DNA of 64,000 nucleotides from Anderseniella sp. (lineage in GTDB: Bacteria; Pseudomonadota; Alphaproteobacteria; Rhizobiales; Aestuariivirgaceae): assembly GCA_028289645.1 (NCBI GenBank), contig JANQOK010000023.1:62001-126000 (forward strand), in the 5' to 3' direction. A model generated the notes under the pieces. That model was given only the letters and a program-made list of their open reading frames with translations, had not been told where the DNA came from and did not search any database. The translations under genes and the position numbers were made by a program. Shown piece by piece: positions 18,470 to 28,859 of this stretch. Position 1 is the first letter of the stretch, and every line of letters begins with the position of its first letter.

Positions 18470-19564
18470 ATGGATCGTCGTAAGTTTATCAAATCTGCCG
18501 GTATTGCTACGGGTGCTGCGGCTGCCGCAACCACTCTGTCGGCGCCGGCTATCGCACAGGCCAAGAAGGACATGGTGATCGTGGCAACCTGGCCACGGGA
18601 TTTCCCGGGCCTGGGTACAGGTGCGCAGCGTCTGGCTGCCCGGATTGGTGAGTTGACCGAGGGCCGCATCAACGTGCAGTACTTCGCCGCCGGCGAGCGT
18701 GTCGGCGCTTTTGACTCATTCGACGAAGTGGCATCCGGCAACGCGCAGGCCTACCACGCAGCCGATTACTACTGGAAGGGCAAGCACCCGGCCTGGGCAT
18801 ACTTCACGTCGGTTCCGTTCGGTCTGACCCACAATGAACAGAACGCCTGGGTCAACCATATGGGTGGTCAGGCGCTGTGGGACGAAGTGGCCTCCGGGTT
18901 CGGGCTCAAGTGCCTCATGTCCGGCAGCACCGGCGTTCAGATGGGCGGCTGGTTCAACAAGGAAATCAACTCCGCTGATGACCTGAAGGGTCTGAAGATG
19001 CGTATCCCGGGCCTGGGCGGCGACGTGATGGCGAAACTGGGCGCGTCTCCGGTGTCGCTGCCAGGTGGTCAGATTTATGAAAACCTCGTTTCCGGCGCGA
19101 TCGACGCAACCGAATGGGTTGGTCCGTGGAACGACTACTTCATGAAGTTCTACGAAGCCGCCAAGTACTACTACTATCCCGGCATGCACGAGGCCGGCTC
19201 GACGCTGTCGCTCGGCATGAACGAAAAGTGGTGGTCCGACCTGGGCAAAACCGATCAGGAAATCATCAAGGCTGCGTGCGGCGAAGAGCACACTTTCTCG
19301 ATGGCTGAGTACAATGCCAACAACGGTACCTTCCTGACCAAGCTGATCAAGGAGAACGGCGTCGAACTGCGTGAGTTCAACGACGACATCTATGACAGCT
19401 TCGGCAAGGCCGCTGATGAAGTGTTCGCTGAGACGATTGCTCACTCCGACCTGGCCAAGCGCACCCATGAGAGCTTTGTTGCAGCTCGCACCGATGTCGG
19501 CGGCTGGATGAAGCTGTCCGAAGGTGCATACTTCCAGCAGCGCAACCGCGTCCTGGGCCTGTAA
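18470..19564 (+). CDS. TRAP transporter substrate-binding protein (DctP/TakP-like, Tat-exported)
   Basis: Periplasmic binding protein of a TRAP transporter, which moves organic acids with a sodium gradient. The N terminus carries a twin-arginine signal (MDRRKFIKSAG... ending at SAPAIAQA near residue 30). The mature part matches the TakP branch for 2-oxo and related carboxylic acids: GVQMGGWFNKEIN, the conserved ligand-carboxylate Arg in LKGLKMRIPGLGG, GAIDATEWVGPWND and AKYYYYPGMHEAGS. It is first in an operon with permease genes downstream. The ligand is inferred only by family: 2-oxo acid, lactate or similar. Confidence 0.92.
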   Translation: MDRRKFIKSAGIATGAAAAATTLSAPAIAQAKKDMVIVATWPRDFPGLGTGAQRLAARIGELTEGRINVQYFAAGERVGAFDSFDEVASGNAQAYHAADYYWKGKHPAWAYFTSVPFGLTHNEQNAWVNHMGGQALWDEVASGFGLKCLMSGSTGVQMGGWFNKEINSADDLKGLKMRIPGLGGDVMAKLGASPVSLPGGQIYENLVSGAIDATEWVGPWNDYFMKFYEAAKYYYYPGMHEAGSTLSLGMNEKWWSDLGKTDQEIIKAACGEEHTFSMAEYNANNGTFLTKLIKENGVELREFNDDIYDSFGKAADEVFAETIAHSDLAKRTHESFVAARTDVGGWMKLSEGAYFQQRNRVLGL

Positions 19565-19682
19565 TCGGGCTCTTGGCCTGACATGCAATGACCTGGGTGG
19601 AGCGGCATTACCTGCTCCACCCGATACGCCAAAAACCCGGCAAGAGGTGAACGGCGTCAAGTGATGAGGGAATCAAGGGTGG

Positions 19683-20672
19683 GTGCCGACTGTGAGCGAT
19701 CAAACATATAAGGCGTCGATGTCGACGCTGGGCTGGCGGATGTTTTCCTGGGCCGTCACATATTTGATGTTCGTATTTCTGTTTAACAATTTTCTGACGT
19801 ATTGGCTGAACTGGCCGGGGGCCACTTCGATTTCTTCCGGCGGTGGCGCTCTGGCCTGGGTTCAGGCCGGGCTTTACCTGGTCGGTCTGGCGGGCGCCGT
19901 CTGGTATGTGCGCGGATCACCACAACTGCCGCTGCGCGACGACGCCAACCGGCTTTATGCTTTGACGGCCTACATTATCCGCTGGGCATTTTTCTCGGTG
20001 TTGCTGGTCGGGCTGGTTGATGCGTTCATCTCATTCCTGCGGGTTGAAGGATTTCTTGAAAGCGTGGTTGGGAGCGGCCTGAGCGCTGAACTCGGCAGGC
20101 CGGTGTTCCGGGGCTTGTGGGTGCATGTGCCCCTGCTGCTGGTGTCCCTGGTCATAGCTGCATTTACGCGGACTTTGGGCTTCACTTGGCTGGCATTGAT
20201 GGTGGTGATCGCGGAGTTGTTTATCGTTTTCACCCGGTTCATCTTTTCCTATGAGCAAGCCTATATGGGCGACCTGGTGCGGTTCTGGTATGCAGCGTTG
20301 TTCCTGTTTGCCAGCGCCTACACGCTGATCGAGGAGGGGCATGTTCGGGTCGACGTGCTCTATGCCGGCTTCACCAGCAGGACCAAAGGCTTCGTCAACC
20401 ATATCGGCTCAATCCTGCTCGGCATGACCTTGTGCTTCGCCGTTCTGTGGTTCGGCATGGAAGGCAAGGCCAGCGTGATCAATTCGCCATTGCTCAACTT
20501 CGAGGTCTCGCAGTCCGGCTTCGGCATGTACGTGAAATACATGATGGCGGGCTTCCTGGCGGTGTTTGCCGTTTCGATGATGGTGCAGTTTGCCGGCTAC
20601 CTGCTGGATGCCGTGGCTGACCAGCGCAACGAACCGGGCAAGCGCAAAATCGCTGAGGCCAGCGGACACTGA
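19683..20672 (+). CDS. TRAP transporter small permease subunit (DctQ type, enlarged)
   Basis: A 329-residue membrane protein with about eight hydrophobic segments. The DctQ-like part is the second half, including YTLIEEGHVRVDVLYAG, the family's signature near residue 220. DctQ proteins normally have four helices and 160-200 residues, so the N-terminal ~180 residues add about four helices; this enlarged form goes with TakP-type systems. The start is GTG at 19683; a second GTG at 19692 is equally possible. It lies between the binding protein and the large permease. Confidence 0.85.
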   Translation: MPTVSDQTYKASMSTLGWRMFSWAVTYLMFVFLFNNFLTYWLNWPGATSISSGGGALAWVQAGLYLVGLAGAVWYVRGSPQLPLRDDANRLYALTAYIIRWAFFSVLLVGLVDAFISFLRVEGFLESVVGSGLSAELGRPVFRGLWVHVPLLLVSLVIAAFTRTLGFTWLALMVVIAELFIVFTRFIFSYEQAYMGDLVRFWYAALFLFASAYTLIEEGHVRVDVLYAGFTSRTKGFVNHIGSILLGMTLCFAVLWFGMEGKASVINSPLLNFEVSQSGFGMYVKYMMAGFLAVFAVSMMVQFAGYLLDAVADQRNEPGKRKIAEASGH

Positions 20673-20745
20673 ACTGACGATATGAGGGCAAGCTGGGCTC
20701 AGGCCAAGGGAAAACCTGATCCAGTGCTTTGAGGGCAAATCGGAT

Positions 20746-23409
<2,664 letters not shown>

Positions 23410-23419
23410 CGGGGGTCGA

Positions 23420-24196
23420 ATGCACGCCAGTCAATTGTTCGATCTGTCCGGCGAAGTGGCGCTGGTCACCGGAGCGTCTTCCGGACTTGGAGAACGATTT
23501 GCCGAGGTCCTGGCAGCCCATGGGGCCAGCGTTGCGGTGGCAGCCCGGCGGGCCGAACGACTGGCATCGCTGGTTGAACGGATATCAGATGTCGGCGGAA
23601 AGGCTTGCGCGGTGGAACTCGATGTCTCCGACCAGGGCGCGATTGCAGGCGCCTTTGACGCGGCTGAAGCCGCGTTTGGCACGGCTACGATACTGGTGAA
23701 CAATGCCGGTGTCGCCGGCAACAAGGCGGTGTTTGACGTGACGCCAGAGGACTGGCGCAAAGTCATGTCGGTCAACCTTGACGGGGTGTGGTTTGCGGCC
23801 CAGGAGGCGGCGCGCCGGATGAAGGATGCGGGCCGCCAGGGCAACATCATCAATATTGCCTCGGTGTTGTCTTTCCGGGCTGCGCGCACGGTCGCAGCCT
23901 ATGCCGCGTCCAAGGGCGCGGTGTTGCAACTGACACGTAATCTGGCGCTGGAATTTGCCCGCTACGATGTTCGTGTCAATGCGATTGCGCCGGGATACAT
24001 TTTGACCGAGATCAACAAGGACTACTTTGAATCGGACGACAGTGCGCCGATGATCAAGCGTATTCCCCAGCGCCGCATTGGCGATGTGTCGGATTTGGAC
24101 GGCACATTGCTGCTGCTGGCTTCCAACAAGGCCTCGGGCTACATGACGGGAAGTACGGTCGTGGTCGACGGCGGGCATCTTCTGCCCGTTGACTGA
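23420..24196 (+). CDS. short-chain dehydrogenase/reductase
   Basis: A 258-residue classical SDR oxidoreductase. The NAD(P)-binding loop is VTGASSGLGERFAEVLAAHG at about 14-33, NNAGVAG is near 96, and the catalytic Ser and YxxxK appear as NIASVLSF and YAASKGAVLQL; IAPGYILTEIN follows. An Arg pair after the second strand (AARRAE) suggests NADP(H), which is an inference. It probably reduces or oxidises a hydroxy-acyl or keto intermediate, because it sits between a carboxylate importer and an acyl-CoA dehydrogenase. Confidence 0.88.
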   Translation: MHASQLFDLSGEVALVTGASSGLGERFAEVLAAHGASVAVAARRAERLASLVERISDVGGKACAVELDVSDQGAIAGAFDAAEAAFGTATILVNNAGVAGNKAVFDVTPEDWRKVMSVNLDGVWFAAQEAARRMKDAGRQGNIINIASVLSFRAARTVAAYAASKGAVLQLTRNLALEFARYDVRVNAIAPGYILTEINKDYFESDDSAPMIKRIPQRRIGDVSDLDGTLLLLASNKASGYMTGSTVVVDGGHLLPVD

Positions 24197-24241
24197 ACTC
24201 ACTATTTTCCTGCGCAAACTCCAGGCCCGAAAGGCAGAATC

Positions 24242-25453
24242 ATGGATTTCACAATCTCACCGGAACTCGACAAACTCAGGCTGCGGGTGCGCGACTTCAT
24301 TGCCGGCGAGGTGCTGCCGCTTGAAGATGACAAGGCCAGCTACAACGAGTTTGAGAATATCCGCCTTTCGCTGCTGAAACCGTTGCGCGAGAAAGCCCGC
24401 AAGGAGGGATTGTGGGCACCGCAGATGCCGCGCGAACGCGGCGGGCTGGGACTGCGCGTCGCCGAATGGGCGGTGTTTTACGAAGAGGCCGCGCGCTCGA
24501 TATTCGGGCCGGTGGTGCTGAACTGCCAGGCACCGGATGACGGCAACATGTCGGTGCTCAACAAAGCGCTGGCGAGCGATGAGCTGAAGGACAAATGGCT
24601 GCAGCCGATCATCGACGGCGATGTGCGGTCTTCCTTCGTGATGACGGAGCCTGCGCCCGGTTCCGGTTCCGATCCGGGCGGCATGATGCTGACCAGTGCC
24701 GAGCGCAAGAACGACCGCTACATCATCTCCGGGCGCAAATGGTATATTTCAGGGGCTGCCGTTGCATCCCACTTCATCCTGATGGCACGCACCTCCGATG
24801 ATCCGCGCAATGGCCTGTCGGCGTTTCTGTTCCACAAGGATGATCCGGGATGGCGCATTGTCCGCCGCATCGCCAATATGGGCCCGGATGAACATGGCGG
24901 TGTGTGCGAGCTGGAGTTTGACGGGCTTGAAATACCCATGGCCCACCGGCTGATGGAAGAAGGCGATGGCCTGAGGCTGACCCAGATGAGGCTCGGCCCG
25001 GCCCGGCTGACCCACTGCATGCGCTGGCTCGGCATGGCCAAGCGTTGCATGGAAATTGCCAACGAGTATGTGTCCGAACGCGAAGCATTCGGCTCCAAGC
25101 TGGTCGAGCGTGAATCCATCCAGATCATGCTGGGCGACGTTGCGGCGGCAATTCAGACCGGCAAGCTGCTGACCATGCATGCCGCCTGGCTGATCGACCA
25201 GGGCGACAAGGCGCAGCGGGAAGTGTCAATGGCGAAAATCCATGTCGCAGACACACTGCACCAGGCAGCAGATACTGCCCTGCAACTGATGGGCGCGAAA
25301 GGCTACTCGGAAGACAGCGTGGTTGAGTGGATCTACCGCTATGCACGCTGTGCCAGATTGGTGGACGGCGCCTCGGAGGTCCACAAGATGGTGCTGTCGC
25401 GTCACTACCAGAAGCGCGGCAACACGTTCTGGGACTGGCAGGTCGGCGACTAG
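24242..25453 (+). CDS. acyl-CoA dehydrogenase
   Basis: A 403-residue FAD enzyme that introduces a double bond next to the CoA thioester. Typical blocks are FVMTEPAPGSGSDPGGM (FAD/substrate loop), ISGRKWYISGAAVASHFILMAR, RLTHCMRWLGMAKRC and ALQLMGAKGYSEDSVVEWIYRYARCARLVDGASEVHKMVLS. In the last block the usual Glu of YEGT is replaced by VDGASEVH, as in the ACAD10/11-like branch (DG..EVH). It is the last gene of the TRAP-SDR-ACAD operon, starting 45 bases after the SDR stop. Confidence 0.9.
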   Translation: MDFTISPELDKLRLRVRDFIAGEVLPLEDDKASYNEFENIRLSLLKPLREKARKEGLWAPQMPRERGGLGLRVAEWAVFYEEAARSIFGPVVLNCQAPDDGNMSVLNKALASDELKDKWLQPIIDGDVRSSFVMTEPAPGSGSDPGGMMLTSAERKNDRYIISGRKWYISGAAVASHFILMARTSDDPRNGLSAFLFHKDDPGWRIVRRIANMGPDEHGGVCELEFDGLEIPMAHRLMEEGDGLRLTQMRLGPARLTHCMRWLGMAKRCMEIANEYVSEREAFGSKLVERESIQIMLGDVAAAIQTGKLLTMHAAWLIDQGDKAQREVSMAKIHVADTLHQAADTALQLMGAKGYSEDSVVEWIYRYARCARLVDGASEVHKMVLSRHYQKRGNTFWDWQVGD

Positions 25454-25581
25454 ACGAGGTTCAATCTGGTTGCATCCCGCCTCCGGACAATAGCTAAAAT
25501 TCTACCGGTCCGATTAAGCAGTGCTTGGTAACGGTTGCAGTATTCTGAATGCAGGATCTCCAGAAGGGATTTTGCAGGAAG

Positions 25582-26424
25582 ATGGTTCTCGGTCGGATGA
25601 TAGATATTGTTCTCGCGGTGACTGCGGCCACCTGGATTGCCGTTGCCGGCATGACCGGGGAGGTGCGCGCGGCTGCGTACGACACATCACGCCTGGACAG
25701 AATGCCAGACTTTTCCCAGACCGACCGGCGGCTGCAATTGCCGGGTGGCGGATCGCATTACTGTGTGCCGGTGGCTACTGCCAATGTGCTGGTCTGGCTG
25801 GCCGAACAGCGCGGGTACAAGAACCTGTTGCCGGTGCAGGGCCTGACGACCATTGAAAAGGTTGCCAGTGTCGCAACTGAACTGGGCAGCGACAGCCTGA
25901 TGTCGACGGCGCCTAAGGGCGGCACCAACCTGCAGAAGTTTGTCGATGGACTGTCGGCTTTCATCAAGAAGTCGGGCTACCGGGCGTCGATTGAGGCGCA
26001 TAGCCCGTGGCGCTTTCGCAATGTCAGCCGCAACCACAAGGGTGCGCCTGACATGTTCAAGGTCAGGTCGGAGTTTGCGCGCGGCGCCGGGGTGTGGATT
26101 TCAGTCGGCTTTTTCAAGGAAGGCAACCGGCCCGGTGATTTTCAGCGCATTGGCGGTCACATGACGACCATGGCCGGCTTCGGTGTCAACGAAAGCGGTG
26201 CCACCGACCGGAACGTGATCATCCTGCATGACCCGGATGACGGGTACCGGGCGAGCGTGCAGCGCCGCTACCTTCATCCCGAGCGGATCCGCAATGCTTC
26301 GCTGGTTGACAATAACGGCAGGCGGATTGCCCGTCTCGACGGTTTTCTCGATGTGTCCGGGGCGTTCAATATGCGCCGCGGCTACCGGGCGATACTGATG
26401 CACGTGTTCGTCCTGGACATGTGA
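25582..26424 (+). CDS. secreted C39-like papain-fold protein
   Basis: About 280 residues. The N terminus is hydrophobic (IDIVLAVTAATWIAVAG, then a VRAAAYD cleavage-like site), so it is probably exported. The mature part has SHYCVPVATANVLVWLAEQ (candidate nucleophile Cys), GGHMTTMAGFGVN (candidate His) and VIILHDPDDGYRA (candidate Asp), the order of the C39-like peptidase fold. Such stand-alone secreted forms are poorly characterised and their substrates unknown. The frame is open from 25549; I prefer ATG 25582 because a GCAGGAAG ribosome-site-like sequence precedes it, and 25597 is also possible. It converges on chrA. Confidence 0.6.
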   Translation: MVLGRMIDIVLAVTAATWIAVAGMTGEVRAAAYDTSRLDRMPDFSQTDRRLQLPGGGSHYCVPVATANVLVWLAEQRGYKNLLPVQGLTTIEKVASVATELGSDSLMSTAPKGGTNLQKFVDGLSAFIKKSGYRASIEAHSPWRFRNVSRNHKGAPDMFKVRSEFARGAGVWISVGFFKEGNRPGDFQRIGGHMTTMAGFGVNESGATDRNVIILHDPDDGYRASVQRRYLHPERIRNASLVDNNGRRIARLDGFLDVSGAFNMRRGYRAILMHVFVLDM

Positions 26425-26443
26425 GTCTAGGCCCGGCGCCCGA

Positions 26444-27736
26444 TCAGCCGATCAGGCCGGTGGCGGCACCTAGTACTGCGCAGACCATCAGTGTTTTTGC
26501 CAGGCCGGCGTGCAGTTTCAACAACATCAGTGATGACAACACGAACAACCCGACCGCGGCGATGTTCACGCTGGACCAGACCGGCCAGGTCATCGCCACC
26601 GGGCCCGTTTCTATCCTGATCAGATCGCCGAACAGAACATGCAGGCCAAACCACAGGGCCAGGTTCGCGATCACGCCGACCACACTTGCGGTAATGGCGC
26701 CGAGCGCACCGGAAAGCCGTGGCATGTTGGCCAGGCGTTCAATGTAGGGAGCGCCGGCGAATATCCATAAAAAGCACGGCGCAAACGTCACCCACAGTGC
26801 CATTGTCGCTGCCGCTAGTCCGCCGGTTACCGAGCCCTGCAGCCCGGATGCGCGAAACCCTGCCATGTACCCGACGAACTCGGTGACCAGGATCAGCGGA
26901 CCGGGTGTGGTCTCAGCCAGCCCGAGCCCGTCGACCATTTGCGGTGCCGTGAGCCATCCGTGGTTTTCAACCGCCTGCTGACCCATATATGCCAGCACGG
27001 CATAGGCACCGCCAAAGGTAACCACGGCCAGCTTGGAGAAGAACAGGCCCAGCGATACCAGCAGATGGTCCGGATAGACTGCCAGTGCGACGATGACGAT
27101 CGGTGTAAACCAGATCACCAGCCAAACCACTATGGTGCGAACGGTCTGCGCCAGCGGAACCGGTGTGACCTGTTGCGGTGTCGTGTCCGGCGGATTTCCC
27201 CTGGTCATAACATAGCCGGTGATGCCGGCAATCGCGATCACCGCCGGGAACGGGATATTGAATACGAACAGGGCAACGAAGGCCGCAATGGCGATGATCC
27301 AGTGCCAGGGCAGGTTCAGGGCGCGGCGCGACACCTTCAGAAGGGCCTCCAGGACGATGGCGAGCACCGCGGCCTTGACGCCGAAGAAGACGGCTTCAAC
27401 CAGCGGCAGCTTGCCGAGCAGTGAGTACAGAACCGAAATCACCAGCACGATGGCGGCGCCCGGCAGCACAAACAGCAGCCCGGCCATCAGGCCGCCGCGC
27501 ACACCGTGCAGGCGCCAGCCGGCATAGGTTGCCAGCTGCATGGCTTCCGGTCCTGGCAGCAACATGCAGAAATTGAGGGCGCGCAGATAATCCTGCTCGC
27601 TCAGCCACGGGCGCTGTTCCACCAGTTCACGGTGCATCAGGGCAATCTGTCCGGCCGGACCACCGAAGGACAGGCAACCGATGCGTGCAAACACACGCGC
27701 CGCTTCGCCAAAAGAAATTGCAGGCTTGTCTGTCAT
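26444..27736 (-). CDS. chrA: chromate transporter ChrA (long form)
   Basis: A 430-residue inner-membrane protein with two homologous halves, each carrying the CHR motif: RIGCLSFGGPAGQIALMHRE with LLPGPEAMQLATYAGWRLHG in the first, and KLAVVTFGGAYAVLAYMGQQ with LAETTPGPLILVTEFVGYMAG in the second. Long ChrA proteins expel chromate and so give resistance. The start overlaps the stop of the upstream gene by four bases (ATGA), so the two are translated together. Confidence 0.94.
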   Translation of the reverse strand: MTDKPAISFGEAARVFARIGCLSFGGPAGQIALMHRELVEQRPWLSEQDYLRALNFCMLLPGPEAMQLATYAGWRLHGVRGGLMAGLLFVLPGAAIVLVISVLYSLLGKLPLVEAVFFGVKAAVLAIVLEALLKVSRRALNLPWHWIIAIAAFVALFVFNIPFPAVIAIAGITGYVMTRGNPPDTTPQQVTPVPLAQTVRTIVVWLVIWFTPIVIVALAVYPDHLLVSLGLFFSKLAVVTFGGAYAVLAYMGQQAVENHGWLTAPQMVDGLGLAETTPGPLILVTEFVGYMAGFRASGLQGSVTGGLAAATMALWVTFAPCFLWIFAGAPYIERLANMPRLSGALGAITASVVGVIANLALWFGLHVLFGDLIRIETGPVAMTWPVWSSVNIAAVGLFVLSSLMLLKLHAGLAKTLMVCAVLGAATGLIG

Positions 27737-28560
27737 TGTTCGCTGCCTCCCAGTCCGCCATCGGCTGCCGGTTCACCGGTTGCGTTGCCTGCCAGTTTTA
27801 GGCGCGCATAGAGCGCGTCGTAAACCGGAAACCCGAGCCGCAGCACATCGTGATCGGTTTTGCCGACAATGGAATTGCCGAGCATGACAGCCAGCAGGCC
27901 GGCTGCTTCAGGCACCAGACCAGTCCTGTTGCTGTGCGCCGCACACACAATGGGTGCCAATTGGGCCAGTGCAGGGTCGTTGAGATCAAACTCGCGCAGC
28001 AGTGTGTCAAAACTGCAAAGCTCGCCGGCATGCTCCGCAACCGCGCCGGAACTGCCGATAGCGGCACCTGAAAGCTCCTCGGCGATGTCTTTCACCCATT
28101 CCGCTTCGGCGAATAAGAACCGGGCATCCGGGTCAATGAAGCGGGCTATCAACCAGGCGCAGGCCACATGGTCAATTCCGGGGTTGATGGGCGTGACCCA
28201 GGTGCCCGGCTGCGCATCCACCGGACACAGTTTGCTCTGGGCCACCGTTGGCAGGCCGGCCCCAATCCAGCCATCCACGCCACCGGCCAAGGCACGGGCA
28301 TTGTAGCCGTTCTCCCGCAGCACGGCGGTGGCAATCTGCGATACATTGTGGCCGTGCATGCAGTTCAGCACGATCAGCCCGTCACGCGGCAAGTCGCTGG
28401 CCCAGTCAAGTGCAGTTACATGGTTGCGCCAGCGGCTGCCGGGCAGGAATCGCGAACCTGGTTCGATGGCCGGCGGCCGGCGTACGTCAAAAACGCGAAC
28501 CGGTTCGGCCATCGCCAGCAGGTGTGAAAGATCTTCAGCGGAAATAAAAAAGTCGCCCAT
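27733..28560 (-). CDS. rhodanese/ChrB-domain chromate resistance protein
   Basis: A 275-residue protein with two parts. Residues 1-110 are rhodanese-like (VRVFDVRRPPAIEPG, then LIVLNCMHGHNVSQIA with a Cys at 67 in the active-site loop, and ALAGGVDGWIGAGLP). Residues about 130-265 are a ChrB C-terminal domain (INPGIDHVACAWLIARFIDPDARFLFAE, then CSFDTLLREFDLNDPALAQLAPIVCAAH). ChrB-type proteins go with ChrA efflux and sense or help detoxify chromate. I chose ATG 28560 (MGDFFIS) because the upstream extension is not conserved. Confidence 0.86.
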   Translation of the reverse strand: MGDFFISAEDLSHLLAMAEPVRVFDVRRPPAIEPGSRFLPGSRWRNHVTALDWASDLPRDGLIVLNCMHGHNVSQIATAVLRENGYNARALAGGVDGWIGAGLPTVAQSKLCPVDAQPGTWVTPINPGIDHVACAWLIARFIDPDARFLFAEAEWVKDIAEELSGAAIGSSGAVAEHAGELCSFDTLLREFDLNDPALAQLAPIVCAAHSNRTGLVPEAAGLLAVMLGNSIVGKTDHDVLRLGFPVYDALYARLKLAGNATGEPAADGGLGGSEQ

Positions 28561-28859
28561 GTGCGGGTTCCCTCCATAGCAGAGTGAACGGCGCTTGGGC
28601 GACATGCCTGACGGGGTGGCCAATAAAACCCCGTGGTGCGAAACTAGTTGATCGACTGCCCCGCGGCAAGTGATTTCATCAGGCGGAGCCGGTGCTTGCC
28701 GAAGTCCGGAGTTTGGAACACACTGGCGCGAAACAGCCGGGCAGGTCCGGTTTTGCGCCCATTGAGCGCCTGTCCGACTTGTAATGAAAGTTGATTTGAC
28801 GGTCGCCGCGAAAATATGTCAGCATTACTGACCTTTTCGAATTATACGGAGTATGAGTA
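28561..28859. other. divergent intergenic region with operator-like palindrome
   Basis: A 299-base spacer between the chromate pair and the indolepyruvate oxidoreductase gene. No gene seen. It contains GTCAG-CATTA-CTGAC at 28818-28832, 27 bases before the start codon at 28860, an inverted repeat also found in a longer form at 55414-55438. A TTGACG at 28796-28801 could be a -35 box, but no matching -10 stands at the right spacing. Confidence 0.45.

Noticed and set aside
20682..20732. 16-codon frame between the two TRAP permease genes
   Set aside because: No similarity, weak ribosome site; most likely spacer with the ribosome site of the large permease.
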